Assembly: GCA_017995195.1 (NCBI GenBank)
Contig: JAGOJI010000002.1
Coordinates: 1-57,242 of the forward strand
Direction: 5' to 3'
Length of the DNA stretch: 57,242 bases
DNA from: Cloacibacterium sp.
GTDB taxonomy: Bacteria; Bacteroidota; Bacteroidia; Flavobacteriales; Weeksellaceae
Made by a program: the position numbers and the translations under genes. The notes under the pieces were generated by a model. It saw only the letters and a program-made list of their open reading frames with translations, was not told where the DNA came from and searched no databases. Shown here one piece after another: positions 43,950-54,192 of this stretch; position 1 is the first letter of the stretch, and every line of letters starts with the position of its first letter.

Positions 43950-45743
43950 ATGAACCGCCAGCCTTTTTTCATCCTTCTCATTTGCTTTGGAATGGGAATT
44001 GGCGTGCAAGATTCTTTTTTGTTTGAAGAAAACATCATCTATTTGCTTTTATTTCTCTCCATTTTCTTGGTTGGTATTGTTGTTTTTTCAAAATCGGAAA
44101 AATTCTTTTCCTATAAGCCTATATTTCTTGGAACTTTCTTTTTTATTTTGGGAGTTCTCAGTTACTTTTTACATTCTAAACCACCACTATTACCTGTATT
44201 TTCGGGAAAAGAACGTCTTGTTTTCCAACTCAACAAAAAGCTCAATTCTTCCGAAAAAAACAAACGCTACGAAGTAGAAGCCTCTCTGTTTCCCATTGCT
44301 AAAGAAGAAAATTCATGGTTTAAGATGGTTTTATCTGTCCCAAAAGAAGAGAAAGAGTTGGATTTTCAGCACTACTATATTGCAGATGCCTATGTAAATA
44401 CCCTAAAACTCTCTCAGGATAATTTTCGGTTTGATTATCAAAAATATTTAGCCCGAAAACAGATTTTTGCTCAAGGCATTGTTTCCGAAAAAGTTTTAAC
44501 TGCAAAAAAACAACATCTGAAGCTCCCGGAAATCATCAAACAAAAACGACTATCCGTTCTACAGAAAATAGATTCGTCTTCCCTAAAACCCAAAAACAGA
44601 GAATTTCTAAAAGGTATCATCTTGGCCGACCGAACGGAAATGGATACACAAACCATACAAGATTTTTCTAAAACAGGACTAGTACATATTTTAGCCATTT
44701 CCGGCTCGCATATGGCAATTATTTTTTGGATGATTCTGTTTTTGTTAAAACCTGTATTTCCTGTAAAATGGAGAAAAATCCCTTTGCTTGTAAGCATCGC
44801 CTGTATCTGGTTATTTGCTGTTTTTATAGACTATGGGAGTTCTGTAGTTCGCTCGTGTATTATGATTACCGCTTACTACATCATGGTTTTCTTACAACGA
44901 AAACCCGATTTTCTCCACGCCATGGCATTGGCAGGTTGGGCAATTTTAGTTTTAGATACACAACAGCTCTTCGATGTGGGATTTCAGTTAAGTTTTTTAG
45001 CTGTTTTGGGCATCTATTGGCTTAACCCTGAGCTATCAAAGTATTTTTCTAAGTACAAGAAAAATCGCTTAAATCGATTCTTTATCAATATTTTTACGGT
45101 TTCGGTTTCGGCTCAAATAGCGACTTTGCCTTTGGTCATTTATTATTTTCATCAGTTTTCCGGATTATCGTTTTTTATTAATTTTTTAATTCTTCCTTTT
45201 GCAGAGTCAGTGATTATTTTTTCCTTCTTTATTACTATTTTGCTGGGATTAGGATTAGATTTTCAGTTACCTCTTCTTGTTTACGATTTTTTTGCCTCTT
45301 GTTTTCTAAATGTAGTTCATTGGTTTTCCGAAAAAGATTTTATGTTTGTCCAAGGCATTTCTCTAAGTATTTTGGAGGTTATTGTTTTATTTACTTTTAT
45401 CTATTTTTTGAGGTTTTCTTTTTCTAAATTCGAATTCAAAAATAATCTTCGCCTTATGTATTTGGGATTAGTTTTTGGCTTGGTAAGCCTTATTTTGGAT
45501 TTTTACCATTGGCACAAAACGGAGATTTTGACTCACGAATACTACCAAAGTAAGATTATTTCCATTAAAGAAAAAGGGAAGGTTTTATTTTTGATGAATC
45601 AAAAAATAAATAAGGAAAAGGTCGTGAAATTCATTGTTGAACCCTATATGATTTCCCGTAGAATAGAACATTTCGAAATGAAAAAACTTCCGGAGACAAC
45701 AAAGGCTATTCGGTTGTATGGGAACATTTATAGAATAGATTAA
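43950..45743 (+). CDS. comEC: ComEC/Rec2 family DNA-uptake channel protein
   Basis: A 597-residue membrane protein. N-terminal membrane segments and a DUF4131-like soluble domain (about 1-190) precede the competence domain (about 215-480) with ILADRTEMDTQTIQDFSKTG, LVHILAISGSHMAIIF and YGSSVVRSCIM. It would carry single-stranded DNA across the inner membrane. The C-terminal metallo-beta-lactamase domain of longer ComEC proteins is missing, as in many Bacteroidota. Its stop overlaps that of the converging tsaB gene. Confidence 0.92.
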   Translation: MNRQPFFILLICFGMGIGVQDSFLFEENIIYLLLFLSIFLVGIVVFSKSEKFFSYKPIFLGTFFFILGVLSYFLHSKPPLLPVFSGKERLVFQLNKKLNSSEKNKRYEVEASLFPIAKEENSWFKMVLSVPKEEKELDFQHYYIADAYVNTLKLSQDNFRFDYQKYLARKQIFAQGIVSEKVLTAKKQHLKLPEIIKQKRLSVLQKIDSSSLKPKNREFLKGIILADRTEMDTQTIQDFSKTGLVHILAISGSHMAIIFWMILFLLKPVFPVKWRKIPLLVSIACIWLFAVFIDYGSSVVRSCIMITAYYIMVFLQRKPDFLHAMALAGWAILVLDTQQLFDVGFQLSFLAVLGIYWLNPELSKYFSKYKKNRLNRFFINIFTVSVSAQIATLPLVIYYFHQFSGLSFFINFLILPFAESVIIFSFFITILLGLGLDFQLPLLVYDFFASCFLNVVHWFSEKDFMFVQGISLSILEVIVLFTFIYFLRFSFSKFEFKNNLRLMYLGLVFGLVSLILDFYHWHKTEILTHEYYQSKIISIKEKGKVLFLMNQKINKEKVVKFIVEPYMISRRIEHFEMKKLPETTKAIRLYGNIYRID

Positions 45744-46417
45744 GGCTGTATTTTCTTTTTCGTGCCATGGAAATCTTTTAGATAAAAAGGCTCAAAATAG
45801 GCAATGTCCTCAAAATCTTTCTGCCTAAATTTTTCAACCGACTTTTTTATGAGATATTTCGCCGAAGGATAAACGGTTGAGTCAAATTCTGTTCCTGAAA
45901 TTTGTAGAATTTCTTGAGCTTTCGTCGCTCCATCACCTACGAAAATAATTTTCTTTCCTTCTAGTTCTTTGAAAGAGTGTTCGTCAAGGATTTTGGCTTC
46001 TGTTTCTGAAATCATTTGCCCCGAATTTCCATCAAAAACGGCACAATACACCTCCATTCTCCTCGCATCAATCAATGGAATGATAACATCGTAGTTCTTG
46101 CCTAAAAAAGGTTCTATCATCGTTTCTAATGAATTGATGGCAATTAAAGGAACTTTCAGACCATAGCAAAAGCCTTTTGCAGAAGCGGCACCAATTCTCA
46201 ATCCTGTGTAAGAACCAGGTCCTTTTCCAAGAGAAATGGCCTCAATTTCTTTCAAAGAAATTTCTGCCCCTTCCAAAGCCCATTCTACAAAAGTGTGTAA
46301 ACTTTCAGATTGCTTATAGTTTTCTGAAACTTCTTCGCACAGACACAGCAATTCTTCGCCATCAGAAATGGCTACAGAACAATTTCGGGACGAGGTTTCT
46401 ATATGGAGGATTTTCAT
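45740..46417 (-). CDS. tsaB: tRNA threonylcarbamoyladenosine synthesis protein TsaB
   Basis: A 225-residue ASKHA-fold protein. The N-terminus ILHIETSSRNCSVAI and the block ISLGKGPGSYTGLRIGAASAKGFCYGL are diagnostic of TsaB. TsaB pairs with TsaD and TsaE to make the t6A37 modification on tRNAs reading ANN codons. The gene shares four terminal bases with comEC on the other strand. Confidence 0.95.
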   Translation of the reverse strand: MKILHIETSSRNCSVAISDGEELLCLCEEVSENYKQSESLHTFVEWALEGAEISLKEIEAISLGKGPGSYTGLRIGAASAKGFCYGLKVPLIAINSLETMIEPFLGKNYDVIIPLIDARRMEVYCAVFDGNSGQMISETEAKILDEHSFKELEGKKIIFVGDGATKAQEILQISGTEFDSTVYPSAKYLIKKSVEKFRQKDFEDIAYFEPFYLKDFHGTKKKIQP

Positions 46418-46501
46418 TTATAATGAGATAATTTGATAATAAGTTAATGAGATAATTTTGCAAAGATATTATCACATTATCTAATTTACCTAATTCTAAA
46501 A

Positions 46502-47251
46502 TTATTTTCTATAAATCGTTCTTGGTTCTGCTTGTGCCGTTGGGAAAATGGCAACATCGGCTATAGAAACGTGTGCAGGAGCGTTTACAATGTAAGAAAT
46601 TAAATCTGCAATATCTTCGGCTTTCAGTGCATCATATCCTGCGTAAACGGTGGCAGCACGTTCTTCGTCGCCTTTAAATCTTACTTTAGAAAAATCGGTT
46701 TCTACAGCTCCCGGCTGAATATTACTCACTTTAATCCCGAATTCTGTAAGTTCCAAGCGCATTCCTTCGGAGATAACATCTACTGCTTTTTTACTGGCAC
46801 AGTACACCACACCATTGGCATAGGTTTGTCTTGCCGCCACCGAAGAAATATTCACAATATGTCCGGAATTTTGGGCTTTCATCAGTTTAATAATCGGCTG
46901 AGAAACGTAGAGTAGTCCCTTCACATTTCCGTCCATCATTGCGTCCCAATCTGCAATATTCCCTTCGGAAATAGGTTCTAAACCGTGTGCATTTCCTGCA
47001 TTGTTTACCAAAACGTCTATTTTTTTCCACTCATCAGGAAGCGAAGAAATTGCATTTTCTACTTCTTGTTGATTTCGCACATCAAAAACCAAACTATAAA
47101 CTTCGGTGAAGTTTCCCAACTGAATCTGTAATGCTTCTAAAACTTCTTTTCTTCGTCCACAAATAATAAGTTTGTACCCTTGTTTAGCAAAAATTTCGGC
47201 GGTTGCTTTGCCAATTCCTGATGTAGCTCCTGTAATAAATATTGTTTTCAT
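46502..47251 (-). CDS. SDR family oxidoreductase (YdfG-like)
   Basis: A 249-residue short-chain dehydrogenase. The start at 47251 (MKTIFITGATSGIGKAT) begins directly with the nucleotide-binding strand; the longer frame uses a TTG. Present are TGATSGIG, the NNAG motif, the catalytic Ser in NISSVAA and YCASK. An arginine pair (GRRKE) after the second strand suggests NADP. The whole resembles YdfG, which oxidises L-allo-threonine, serine and 3-hydroxy acids, but the substrate is not certain. Confidence 0.9.
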   Translation of the reverse strand: MKTIFITGATSGIGKATAEIFAKQGYKLIICGRRKEVLEALQIQLGNFTEVYSLVFDVRNQQEVENAISSLPDEWKKIDVLVNNAGNAHGLEPISEGNIADWDAMMDGNVKGLLYVSQPIIKLMKAQNSGHIVNISSVAARQTYANGVVYCASKKAVDVISEGMRLELTEFGIKVSNIQPGAVETDFSKVRFKGDEERAATVYAGYDALKAEDIADLISYIVNAPAHVSIADVAIFPTAQAEPRTIYRK

Positions 47252-47325
47252 TTTAAAATCTACCAATTTAAAAATCTAACAGTGTAACAATAATTGGTAA
47301 ATTGTTAAACTGATACATTGATATA

Positions 47326-47697
47326 TTAATTTGCATCAAATGCTTCAAAAGCGTCTTCTATATGGGTGATTTCCAGCTGTCCCAAATGGTTTGGCAAAAT
47401 GGAAATTATATCAAACCTGGTTTCTAAATCTTCTTCGTATTCTTCGGAAAAATGATTGGCTGCGGAAACAATTAATCTAATTTTCTTTTTATTAATTGTT
47501 TCTTGTGGTAACATAAAAGCATCGGTTGCTCTGGCTTTTACTTCCACAACAATGATTTTGTTATCAAATCTGGCAATAATATCAATTTCTGCTTTCAGAT
47601 AGCGATAGTTTTTTACCAAAATTTTATAGCCTTTTTCTGCTAAAAATTTGGTGGCGAGCTCTTCTGCGAGTTTGCCAAAATCGTTGTGGGAAGCCAT
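47326..47697 (-). CDS. YraN/UPF0102 family protein
   Basis: A 123-residue protein with the endonuclease-like core EELATKFLAEKGYKILVKNY, EIDIIARFDNKIIVVEVKAR, which carries the E-D-ExK pattern. YraN proteins are conserved across bacteria, with proposed but poorly established roles linked to DNA processing. Confidence 0.92.
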   Translation of the reverse strand: MASHNDFGKLAEELATKFLAEKGYKILVKNYRYLKAEIDIIARFDNKIIVVEVKARATDAFMLPQETINKKKIRLIVSAANHFSEEYEEDLETRFDIISILPNHLGQLEITHIEDAFEAFDAN

Positions 47698-47706
47698 AAA
47701 AAAATT

Positions 47707-48132
47707 TTAACAATCGTAGTTTTCGTAATTCACATTTTCCAATTTATCTTCTAATTCTTTTGATTGTTTAGGCGACAAAACTTGCTCTTTAAGCTCAACT
47801 CTTAGTTGTTTTTTTGTGTCCGGACTTATCCAAATTCCTGAGAAAGAATTTTTGTCTTTTTTCAAAATCATAACTCCCGAAAAACCATATTCAACCATAA
47901 TGAAGTGGTTTTTCCCATTTGTTGTAATGTCTAACTGCAACCAATTACTTATCTTGTCGTATTTATACATTCCTATATAAGAAAGGTCGGCAGTACATTC
48001 GTTATACGAAGAAGTTACAAAAAGCGTAACCGGTCTTGAGTCCACAACACCCTTGTATAAATAGGTTTTTACATTTTGAGCATTTAAACTGAAAATGGAT
48101 AAAAGGAAAATTAAAAGAAATATTTTTTTCAT
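47707..48132 (-). CDS. hypothetical secreted protein
   Basis: A 141-residue protein with signal peptide about 1-18 (IFLLIFLLSIFSLNAQ). The mature part appears beta-rich and ends with a cysteine (ENYDC). I recognise no domain. It lies between yraN and ldcA with gaps of about 10 bases and so belongs to the same transcript. Confidence 0.7.
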   Translation of the reverse strand: MKKIFLLIFLLSIFSLNAQNVKTYLYKGVVDSRPVTLFVTSSYNECTADLSYIGMYKYDKISNWLQLDITTNGKNHFIMVEYGFSGVMILKKDKNSFSGIWISPDTKKQLRVELKEQVLSPKQSKELEDKLENVNYENYDC

Positions 48133-48143
48133 TTCTATGCTTT

Positions 48144-49076
48144 TTAAAACTCAACTTTCACTTTTTCTTCCTCAACCTCAACAATCACATTTCCTCCAAT
48201 AATCAAAGGTCTGTTATCAAAAATATGTCCGTTTGGAAATCCGAAAAGAGTAGGGAAGTGGTAGTTTTTCAATCTTTGAGAAATAATTTCGTAGGCAAAT
48301 TCGTCAAAAGGTTCTTCGTACATTTTGTTTTCTTTTTCATCTCCCATATTGGTCATTCCGCCTATGATTAAACCTTTAATTTTTCTGAAAACGCCTGCTA
48401 AATCTAATGAAATAAGCATTCTATCAAGAGCATAAAAATTCTCACCAATTTCTTCGATAAACAAAATTTTGTCTCTAAAATCAAAACTGTATTTGGTTCC
48501 TAAAAGTGCATAAATCAAAGATAGATTTCCTCCTACCAATTCTCCTTCTGTGGTTCCGTTTTTATTGAATTGATTTTTCTCTACCGAATATTTTAGTTTT
48601 TTATCTTCAAAAATGTTGAAAATATTCTCGTAACTTTCTTCCGAAACTCCGAAACTTGCGGTTTTGATGGTTTGTCCGTGAATAGAAGCAAAACCGTTTT
48701 TCAGCAAATAAGAATTAATCACTGTATTGTCTGAATAACCAATGTACCACTTCGGGTTTTTACGAAATTTTGATAATTTAAGATGTCTCAAAAGATGCTG
48801 ACAACCATAACCTCCTCTTGTTGCCCAAATTGCTGCAACTTCGTCGTTATTTAGTGCCCAATTTAAATCCTGAATTCTTTCTTTTTCGGTTCCCGAATAA
48901 TTGTATCCATTACTGAATTTCCCTAAAGTATACTTACCTAAAATAGGCTCGTAACCTTTTGATTTAATAAGATTAATAGTGTTTTGTAACGGTGGTTCTT
49001 CTACAAAACCTGCAGGAGAAATAATGGCTATTTTGTCGCCTTTTTTTAAAGATTTTGGTAAAATGATTGGGTTCAC
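48144..49076 (-). CDS. ldcA: LD-carboxypeptidase (peptidase S66)
   Basis: A 310-residue enzyme that trims the terminal D-Ala from murein tetrapeptides during peptidoglycan recycling. Family blocks are KKGDKIAIISPAGFVEE, WATRGGYGCQHLL, the nucleophile serine in YIGYSDNTVINSY, and the C-terminal GGMTNMGDE and FGFPNGHIFDN histidine region. No signal peptide is seen, consistent with cytoplasmic LdcA. Confidence 0.92.
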   Translation of the reverse strand: MNPIILPKSLKKGDKIAIISPAGFVEEPPLQNTINLIKSKGYEPILGKYTLGKFSNGYNYSGTEKERIQDLNWALNNDEVAAIWATRGGYGCQHLLRHLKLSKFRKNPKWYIGYSDNTVINSYLLKNGFASIHGQTIKTASFGVSEESYENIFNIFEDKKLKYSVEKNQFNKNGTTEGELVGGNLSLIYALLGTKYSFDFRDKILFIEEIGENFYALDRMLISLDLAGVFRKIKGLIIGGMTNMGDEKENKMYEEPFDEFAYEIISQRLKNYHFPTLFGFPNGHIFDNRPLIIGGNVIVEVEEEKVKVEF

Positions 49077-49088
49077 GTGATGATGGAA

Positions 49089-49781
49089 TTATGGGTTGAT
49101 TTCTTCGTTGATTTTTTCTTTATTGATACCGTTTTGTTCCAATTTTCTATCCAATTGATTGAATTTTTTGAAACTTTGAAGAAATATAAAAATACTGAAA
49201 ATGAGTAAAATAATACCTACTCCTTTTCTTATCTGGTTGGCTAACCGCTGGTTGAGTTTGTCGTGGAATTGTTTTGCCAAATAAATCTTAACCAAATCTA
49301 TAAACAAATAAGTACCAATAACAAGTGAGATATAAAGAAGAAATTTTCCTGTTTCCGGATAATTTTTCCGGATAGAGATGACGGTTACCAACCAAAAAAT
49401 GACTACTCCAATGTTGAGGATATTGAGTAAAAAACCATTCAAAAAAGTTTTCCAATAGTTCTGGCTGATAATCCGCTGCTCCCCCGGAAGGTGCATTTTG
49501 GTTTTAGAAATCATCATAAATATTCCGTAAAGAAAAACAATAAATGCTGTTATTCTGTAAAAACTCGGATATTCATCTATAATATGAATGATATCTTGAC
49601 TGCTAAAATATGCTGCCAAAATACATAAAACATCTGCCGTAATTACCCCAAAATCTAATGCTAAGGCGTGCCTTGGCCCTCTGGAAAGGCTGGTTTCTAC
49701 CAACAGGAAAAAAACCGGCCCTATGAAAACCAAACTCAGCATAAGCCCTAATCCTATGGCTGAAAATATCAATTCAAGCAT
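49089..49781 (-). CDS. LysE family translocator
   Basis: A 230-residue inner-membrane protein with about six membrane segments; the opening LGLMLSLVFIGPVFFLLVETSLSRGPRHAL is typical of LysE/RhtB exporters of amino acids. The substrate is unknown. It lies 12 bases upstream of ldcA. Confidence 0.87.
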   Translation of the reverse strand: MLELIFSAIGLGLMLSLVFIGPVFFLLVETSLSRGPRHALALDFGVITADVLCILAAYFSSQDIIHIIDEYPSFYRITAFIVFLYGIFMMISKTKMHLPGEQRIISQNYWKTFLNGFLLNILNIGVVIFWLVTVISIRKNYPETGKFLLYISLVIGTYLFIDLVKIYLAKQFHDKLNQRLANQIRKGVGIILLIFSIFIFLQSFKKFNQLDRKLEQNGINKEKINEEINP

Positions 49782-49865
49782 TTTTTTGTTTTAAAAAATT
49801 TTAGATTCTAAAAGTCCAAATTTATATAAATTTATATAAAATTTTAGATTGAAACTATTGCCTGC

Positions 49866-51314
49866 TTATAATAATGGCGATACCAAGCGAATTACTTTTT
49901 CAACCAATTGCGTGTGCTTTGGTCTTTTCAACCATTCTTTATGATCAATTTTTTCTGATACTGTAATATCTTTATCAAAATTTTCAGCAAGTTGTTGGGA
50001 GGTATTTTCGTCGTAAACTACTGCATTTACTTCAAAATTCAAATCAAAACTTCTATAATCCATATTGGCAGTTCCTACGATACAAAGCAATCGGTCGGCA
50101 ACCAAAGTTTTGGCGTGTACAAAGCCTTTATTATAGAGATAGATTTCAACACCGGCTTTCAATAAATCATTATAGTAAGATTTTGCGGCTGCATTTACAA
50201 AAAACGAATCGGAAATACCGGGAACAAGCAATTTTACCTTTATACCCGAAAGCGAAGCCATTATCAACGCATCCATAATGGTTTCCCCTGGAATAAAGTA
50301 AGGTGAAGTAAGCAACACCTCTTCTTTTGCCGATAAAATGGTTTGAATAATTGAGTAATAAATGGAAGGTCTATCCGAATCCGGACCGCTCGAAACTATT
50401 TGAACAAATTTATTCTCGTTGGTATTATTTTGATGTTTAGGAAAATACTCCTCTTTAATGGAAATTTTTTCTCCGGAACAAAAATTCCAATCACCAATGA
50501 AAATTTGTTGTAAAAATGCAGTGGCTGTTCCCGAAATTTTCAGGTGAGTGTCCCGCCAATAATAGGTGTTTTCTTTAAAATTATTGCTGTATTTGTTGCT
50601 GATATTAATTCCGCCCACAAAAGAAACTTTACCATCAATTACGATAATTTTTCTGTGGTTTCTGTAATTGAGTCGGTTTGCTAACGCCAACAATTTAATT
50701 TTGTAGAAAGGATAAGCTTTTACCCCGTTTTCTTTGAGGCGTTTTACCAATCGTTTTCTGATAGATGCACTACCAAAATCATCGTAAATGAACCGAACTT
50801 CCACACCTGACTTGGCTTTTTCAATCAAAATTTTTTCGATTTCCCTGCCTGTATCATCATCTTCGTAAATGTAATATTCGATGTGAATATGGTGTTGTGC
50901 TTTTTTCAGGGCTTCAAAAACTTCTGGAAACTTTTGTTCCCCGTTAATGAGTAGTTTTACATCATTTCCCTTCGTTAAAGGACTTATATCGCTTCTATAA
51001 ATCATCCTTGAAACCCGCTCGAAATCGTTTCCTGAACCTAATTCCTTCAAGGTTTCAGAATTGTAGGTCTCAATGCGTTGTAGAATTAATTTTTCCTGTA
51101 GATGATCATCAATAATCTTTTTACTATAAAGTTTATTTTTTCTGTAATTGATTCCAAATGAAAAGTAGATGAATACACCTATAATTGGTAAAAAAATTAC
51201 CAATAAAAGATAGCCCAAGGTTTTGGTAACACTGTTGGTATCATAAATAATCCGCAGACAGACCGCAATAATGAAAATTATATAGATAATCTCGGTAATT
51301 AAAATCCAGTCCAT
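49866..51314 (-). CDS. cls: cardiolipin synthase
   Basis: A 482-residue phospholipase-D superfamily enzyme. Two N-terminal membrane segments (about 5-22 and 33-52) precede two HKD motifs: NHRKIIVIDG (about 219-228) and VHAKTLVADR (about 394-403), each followed by the GG/GT and N of the family. It condenses phosphatidylglycerols into cardiolipin at the inner membrane. Confidence 0.94.
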   Translation of the reverse strand: MDWILITEIIYIIFIIAVCLRIIYDTNSVTKTLGYLLLVIFLPIIGVFIYFSFGINYRKNKLYSKKIIDDHLQEKLILQRIETYNSETLKELGSGNDFERVSRMIYRSDISPLTKGNDVKLLINGEQKFPEVFEALKKAQHHIHIEYYIYEDDDTGREIEKILIEKAKSGVEVRFIYDDFGSASIRKRLVKRLKENGVKAYPFYKIKLLALANRLNYRNHRKIIVIDGKVSFVGGINISNKYSNNFKENTYYWRDTHLKISGTATAFLQQIFIGDWNFCSGEKISIKEEYFPKHQNNTNENKFVQIVSSGPDSDRPSIYYSIIQTILSAKEEVLLTSPYFIPGETIMDALIMASLSGIKVKLLVPGISDSFFVNAAAKSYYNDLLKAGVEIYLYNKGFVHAKTLVADRLLCIVGTANMDYRSFDLNFEVNAVVYDENTSQQLAENFDKDITVSEKIDHKEWLKRPKHTQLVEKVIRLVSPLL

Positions 51315-51336
51315 TAGAATTATTTTTTATTAAACT

Positions 51337-53487
51337 TTATTCCATAATCTTAAAATCCAACTGTTTGGCTATCAAATTGGCTTTCACTACTTTAATGGTA
51401 ATTTCGTCTCCCAATTGATAAATTTTTCCTTTTCTCTGCCCTACAATAGCATGGATTTTAGGGTCGTGGCGATAGGAATCGTCCATTAAATCCCGAAGTT
51501 TAATCATTCCTTCGGCACCATTTTCAGGCAGTTGTACCCAAAAACCGTATTCTGCAACGCCGGAAACTACGCCTTTGAACTCTTGCCCCACTTTATCCTC
51601 CATAAACTTTACCTGCATATACTTGATGCTGTCCCTTTCTGCATCGGCAGAAAGGCGTTCCATCTCACTGCAATGTTTGGCTTTTTCTTCGATTTCTTCC
51701 TGATGAACAGATTTTCCACCGTCTAAATAATGCTGCAACAAGCGGTGTGCAATGACATCGGGATATCTTCGAATCGGAGAGGTAAAATGCGAATAATGCT
51801 CAAACGCCAAACCGTAATGTCCAATATTCTTGGTAGAATACACCGCTTTGCTCATGCTTCGCATGGCAAGGGTTTCTATCATGTTTTCCTCGCCTCTTCC
51901 TTTTACTTCTTTGAGGAGTTTGTTCAAACTTTCCGAAACTTTTTTGGAATTGGCTAAATTCATTTTGTAGCCGAAAGTTCCTACAAAATCCTTTAATGCA
52001 ACCAATTTCGCAGGATCGGGATCATCATGAACACGATAAATAAAGGTATTTCCTGAAGGTGTTCTACCTTTTTTCAAGGATACAAATTCGGAAACCTTCT
52101 TGTTCGCTAAGAGCATAAATTCTTCAATCAAATGATTGGAATCTTTGCTGATTTTAAAATAAACCCCAATCGGTTGGTTGTTTTCATCTAAATTAAAACG
52201 AACTTCGCTTCTGTCGAAGGCAATGGCTCCTTCTTTCAAGCGGTCTTTTCTTAAAATTTTTGCCAATCGGTCGAGCGTAAGAATTTCTTCCACCAAATCT
52301 CCCTTTCCGGTTTCTATACGTTCTTGTGCATCTTCATAGGAAAATCTCCTATCGGAATGGATGACCGTTCTTCCAAACCATTGATTCACCACTTCTGCAT
52401 CGTCATTCATTTCAAAAACAGCAGAAAAAGTATATTTATCTTCATTCGGACGAAGCGAGCAAACATCGTTGCTCAGCACTTCCGGTAACATAGGAATCAC
52501 TCTGTCTACCAAATAGATAGAAGTGGCTCTGTTGTAGGCTTCCTCATCTAACTTCGTTCCGGGACGCACATAGTGCGAAACATCTGCAATATGCACCCCG
52601 ATTTCCCAGTTTCCGTTGTCCAATTTTTGGATAGAAAGGGCATCATCAAAATCCTTAGCATCTTTCGGGTCGATGGTGAAAGTGCAAATTTTTCGCATAT
52701 CTCGGCGTTTTTTTACCTCAATAGGGCGGATTTTTCTATCTAATTTTTCGGCTTCTTCCTCTACTTCCTTCGGAAATTCATAAGGCAAGCCATATTCTGC
52801 CAAAATGGAATGGATTTCCGTTTCGTGTTCGCCCGGTGCTCCTAAAACTTGGGTAATTTCTCCGTCGGGGTTTTTAGAATTTTCTTCCCAGCCCAGCATT
52901 TTTACCACCACTTTATCGCCGTGTTTCGCTCCGTTGAATTTCTGTTTCGGCACGAAAATATCGGTATTCAATACTTTTTTATCGCAGATAACGAATCCGA
53001 AATCTTTATATTCAATATAGTCGAAAGTTCCCACGAAAGTATCTTTGTTTCGTTCCACTACATCCAATACAGAACCTTCTAATTTTTTTCCTTTGAAATG
53101 ATAAGTGACAATCAATACTTTATCGCCTTGTAGGGCATCTTTCACATTTTTTTGGTGAACGAAAATGTCTTCTTCCATGCCTTCTACATTCACATAGGCG
53201 TTTCCGTTTTGGGCAAAATCAATAATTCCGGTAAGGGTATCCGAAATTTGTAGATTTACTCTATATTTTCCCGCTTCTGTTTCTTTAATTTTATCTTCTG
53301 CACGAAGCAGGTGTAGTGCCTGAATCACCAATTCTCTTTGGCGAGGATTTTTGTATTCTATTCCATCTGAAATCTGCTTATAGTTATAGATTTTAGAGGA
53401 TTTTTTGTTCATAAAACGAAGAATCAACTTCCCAATATCTTTGAGCTTCTGCTCTTGTTTTACACTTTTATTTTTGAATTTTTTCAT
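51337..53487 (-). CDS. rnr: ribonuclease R
   Basis: A 716-residue 3'-5' exoribonuclease. Cold-shock domains lie at about 70-230, the RNB catalytic domain at about 260-590 with the metal-binding TIDPKDAKDFDDAL and RRYPDVIAHRLLQHYLDGG, and an S1 domain at the C-terminus (about 630-714). It degrades structured RNA. It starts 22 bases upstream of cls. Confidence 0.95.
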   Translation of the reverse strand: MKKFKNKSVKQEQKLKDIGKLILRFMNKKSSKIYNYKQISDGIEYKNPRQRELVIQALHLLRAEDKIKETEAGKYRVNLQISDTLTGIIDFAQNGNAYVNVEGMEEDIFVHQKNVKDALQGDKVLIVTYHFKGKKLEGSVLDVVERNKDTFVGTFDYIEYKDFGFVICDKKVLNTDIFVPKQKFNGAKHGDKVVVKMLGWEENSKNPDGEITQVLGAPGEHETEIHSILAEYGLPYEFPKEVEEEAEKLDRKIRPIEVKKRRDMRKICTFTIDPKDAKDFDDALSIQKLDNGNWEIGVHIADVSHYVRPGTKLDEEAYNRATSIYLVDRVIPMLPEVLSNDVCSLRPNEDKYTFSAVFEMNDDAEVVNQWFGRTVIHSDRRFSYEDAQERIETGKGDLVEEILTLDRLAKILRKDRLKEGAIAFDRSEVRFNLDENNQPIGVYFKISKDSNHLIEEFMLLANKKVSEFVSLKKGRTPSGNTFIYRVHDDPDPAKLVALKDFVGTFGYKMNLANSKKVSESLNKLLKEVKGRGEENMIETLAMRSMSKAVYSTKNIGHYGLAFEHYSHFTSPIRRYPDVIAHRLLQHYLDGGKSVHQEEIEEKAKHCSEMERLSADAERDSIKYMQVKFMEDKVGQEFKGVVSGVAEYGFWVQLPENGAEGMIKLRDLMDDSYRHDPKIHAIVGQRKGKIYQLGDEITIKVVKANLIAKQLDFKIME

Positions 53488-53566
53488 TTTTTTCTTTGTA
53501 ATAATATTATTTTGCTTGATGCTACCTGTATGAGTACTATTAACAAAAATACTGATTTTAAAATAA

Positions 53567-53600
53567 AAAAAATTCCTTCTACCGTAGTAAAAGGAATTCT
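53567..53600 (-). terminator. intrinsic terminator of rpiB
   Basis: AATTCCTT (53571-53578) pairs with AAGGAATT (53591-53598). On the minus strand it is followed by a T-rich tract. It lies about 30 bases past the rpiB stop. Confidence 0.7.
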
Positions 53601-53627
53601 TAACTTATTATTAATACAGTGCAATAA

Positions 53628-54059
53628 CTATTTCACTGCAATCATATCCACTCTTTTTTGGTGTCTTCCTCCTTCAAATTCAGCTTTTAGGAAGGCTTGT
53701 GCAATTTCCAAGGCTTCTTCTTTGGTTACATATCTTGCCGGAATCGCAATCATATTGGCATTGTTGTGTTGTTTTGCCAGTTCTGCCACTTCCTTGTTCC
53801 AAGCCAATCCTGCTCGGATTCCTTCGTGTTTGTTGGCAGTCATCTGCATTCCGTTTCCGCTTCCGCACAGTAAAATTCCCAAAACACAATCTCCTTTTTC
53901 AATAGAAGCTGCGGCAGGGTGTGCAAATTCAGGATAATCTACACTTTCTTTAAAAAAGCAACCAAAATCTACCATATTGTAATCTGCTTTTAACTTTCTT
54001 TTCAAGAATTCTTTTGTCTCGTGTCCGGCGTGGTCAGACGCTATTGCTATGTTTACCAT
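53628..54059 (-). CDS. rpiB: ribose 5-phosphate isomerase B
   Basis: A 143-residue enzyme that interconverts ribose 5-phosphate and ribulose 5-phosphate. The start at 54059 gives VNIAIASDHAGHETKEFLKR, the classic beginning; the frame open to 54125 would add an unlikely hydrophobic stretch. Catalytic elements include DFGCF, the cysteine in LCGSGNGMQM and the histidine-containing NNANMI block. Upstream a decayed second copy of an rpiB 5' end is present (54193-54276). Confidence 0.95.
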   Translation of the reverse strand: MVNIAIASDHAGHETKEFLKRKLKADYNMVDFGCFFKESVDYPEFAHPAAASIEKGDCVLGILLCGSGNGMQMTANKHEGIRAGLAWNKEVAELAKQHNNANMIAIPARYVTKEEALEIAQAFLKAEFEGGRHQKRVDMIAVK

Positions 54060-54192
54060 TCGTTTGTTATTTTTTACAAAAATAATATTTAAAAGGAATA
54101 AAAAAAGAGAAATGACAAATATCACTTCAATATTTAATTCGCCTATAATTAGGCCTTAGTTTTATTAAAATTATGCACCATAACAGCTAAAT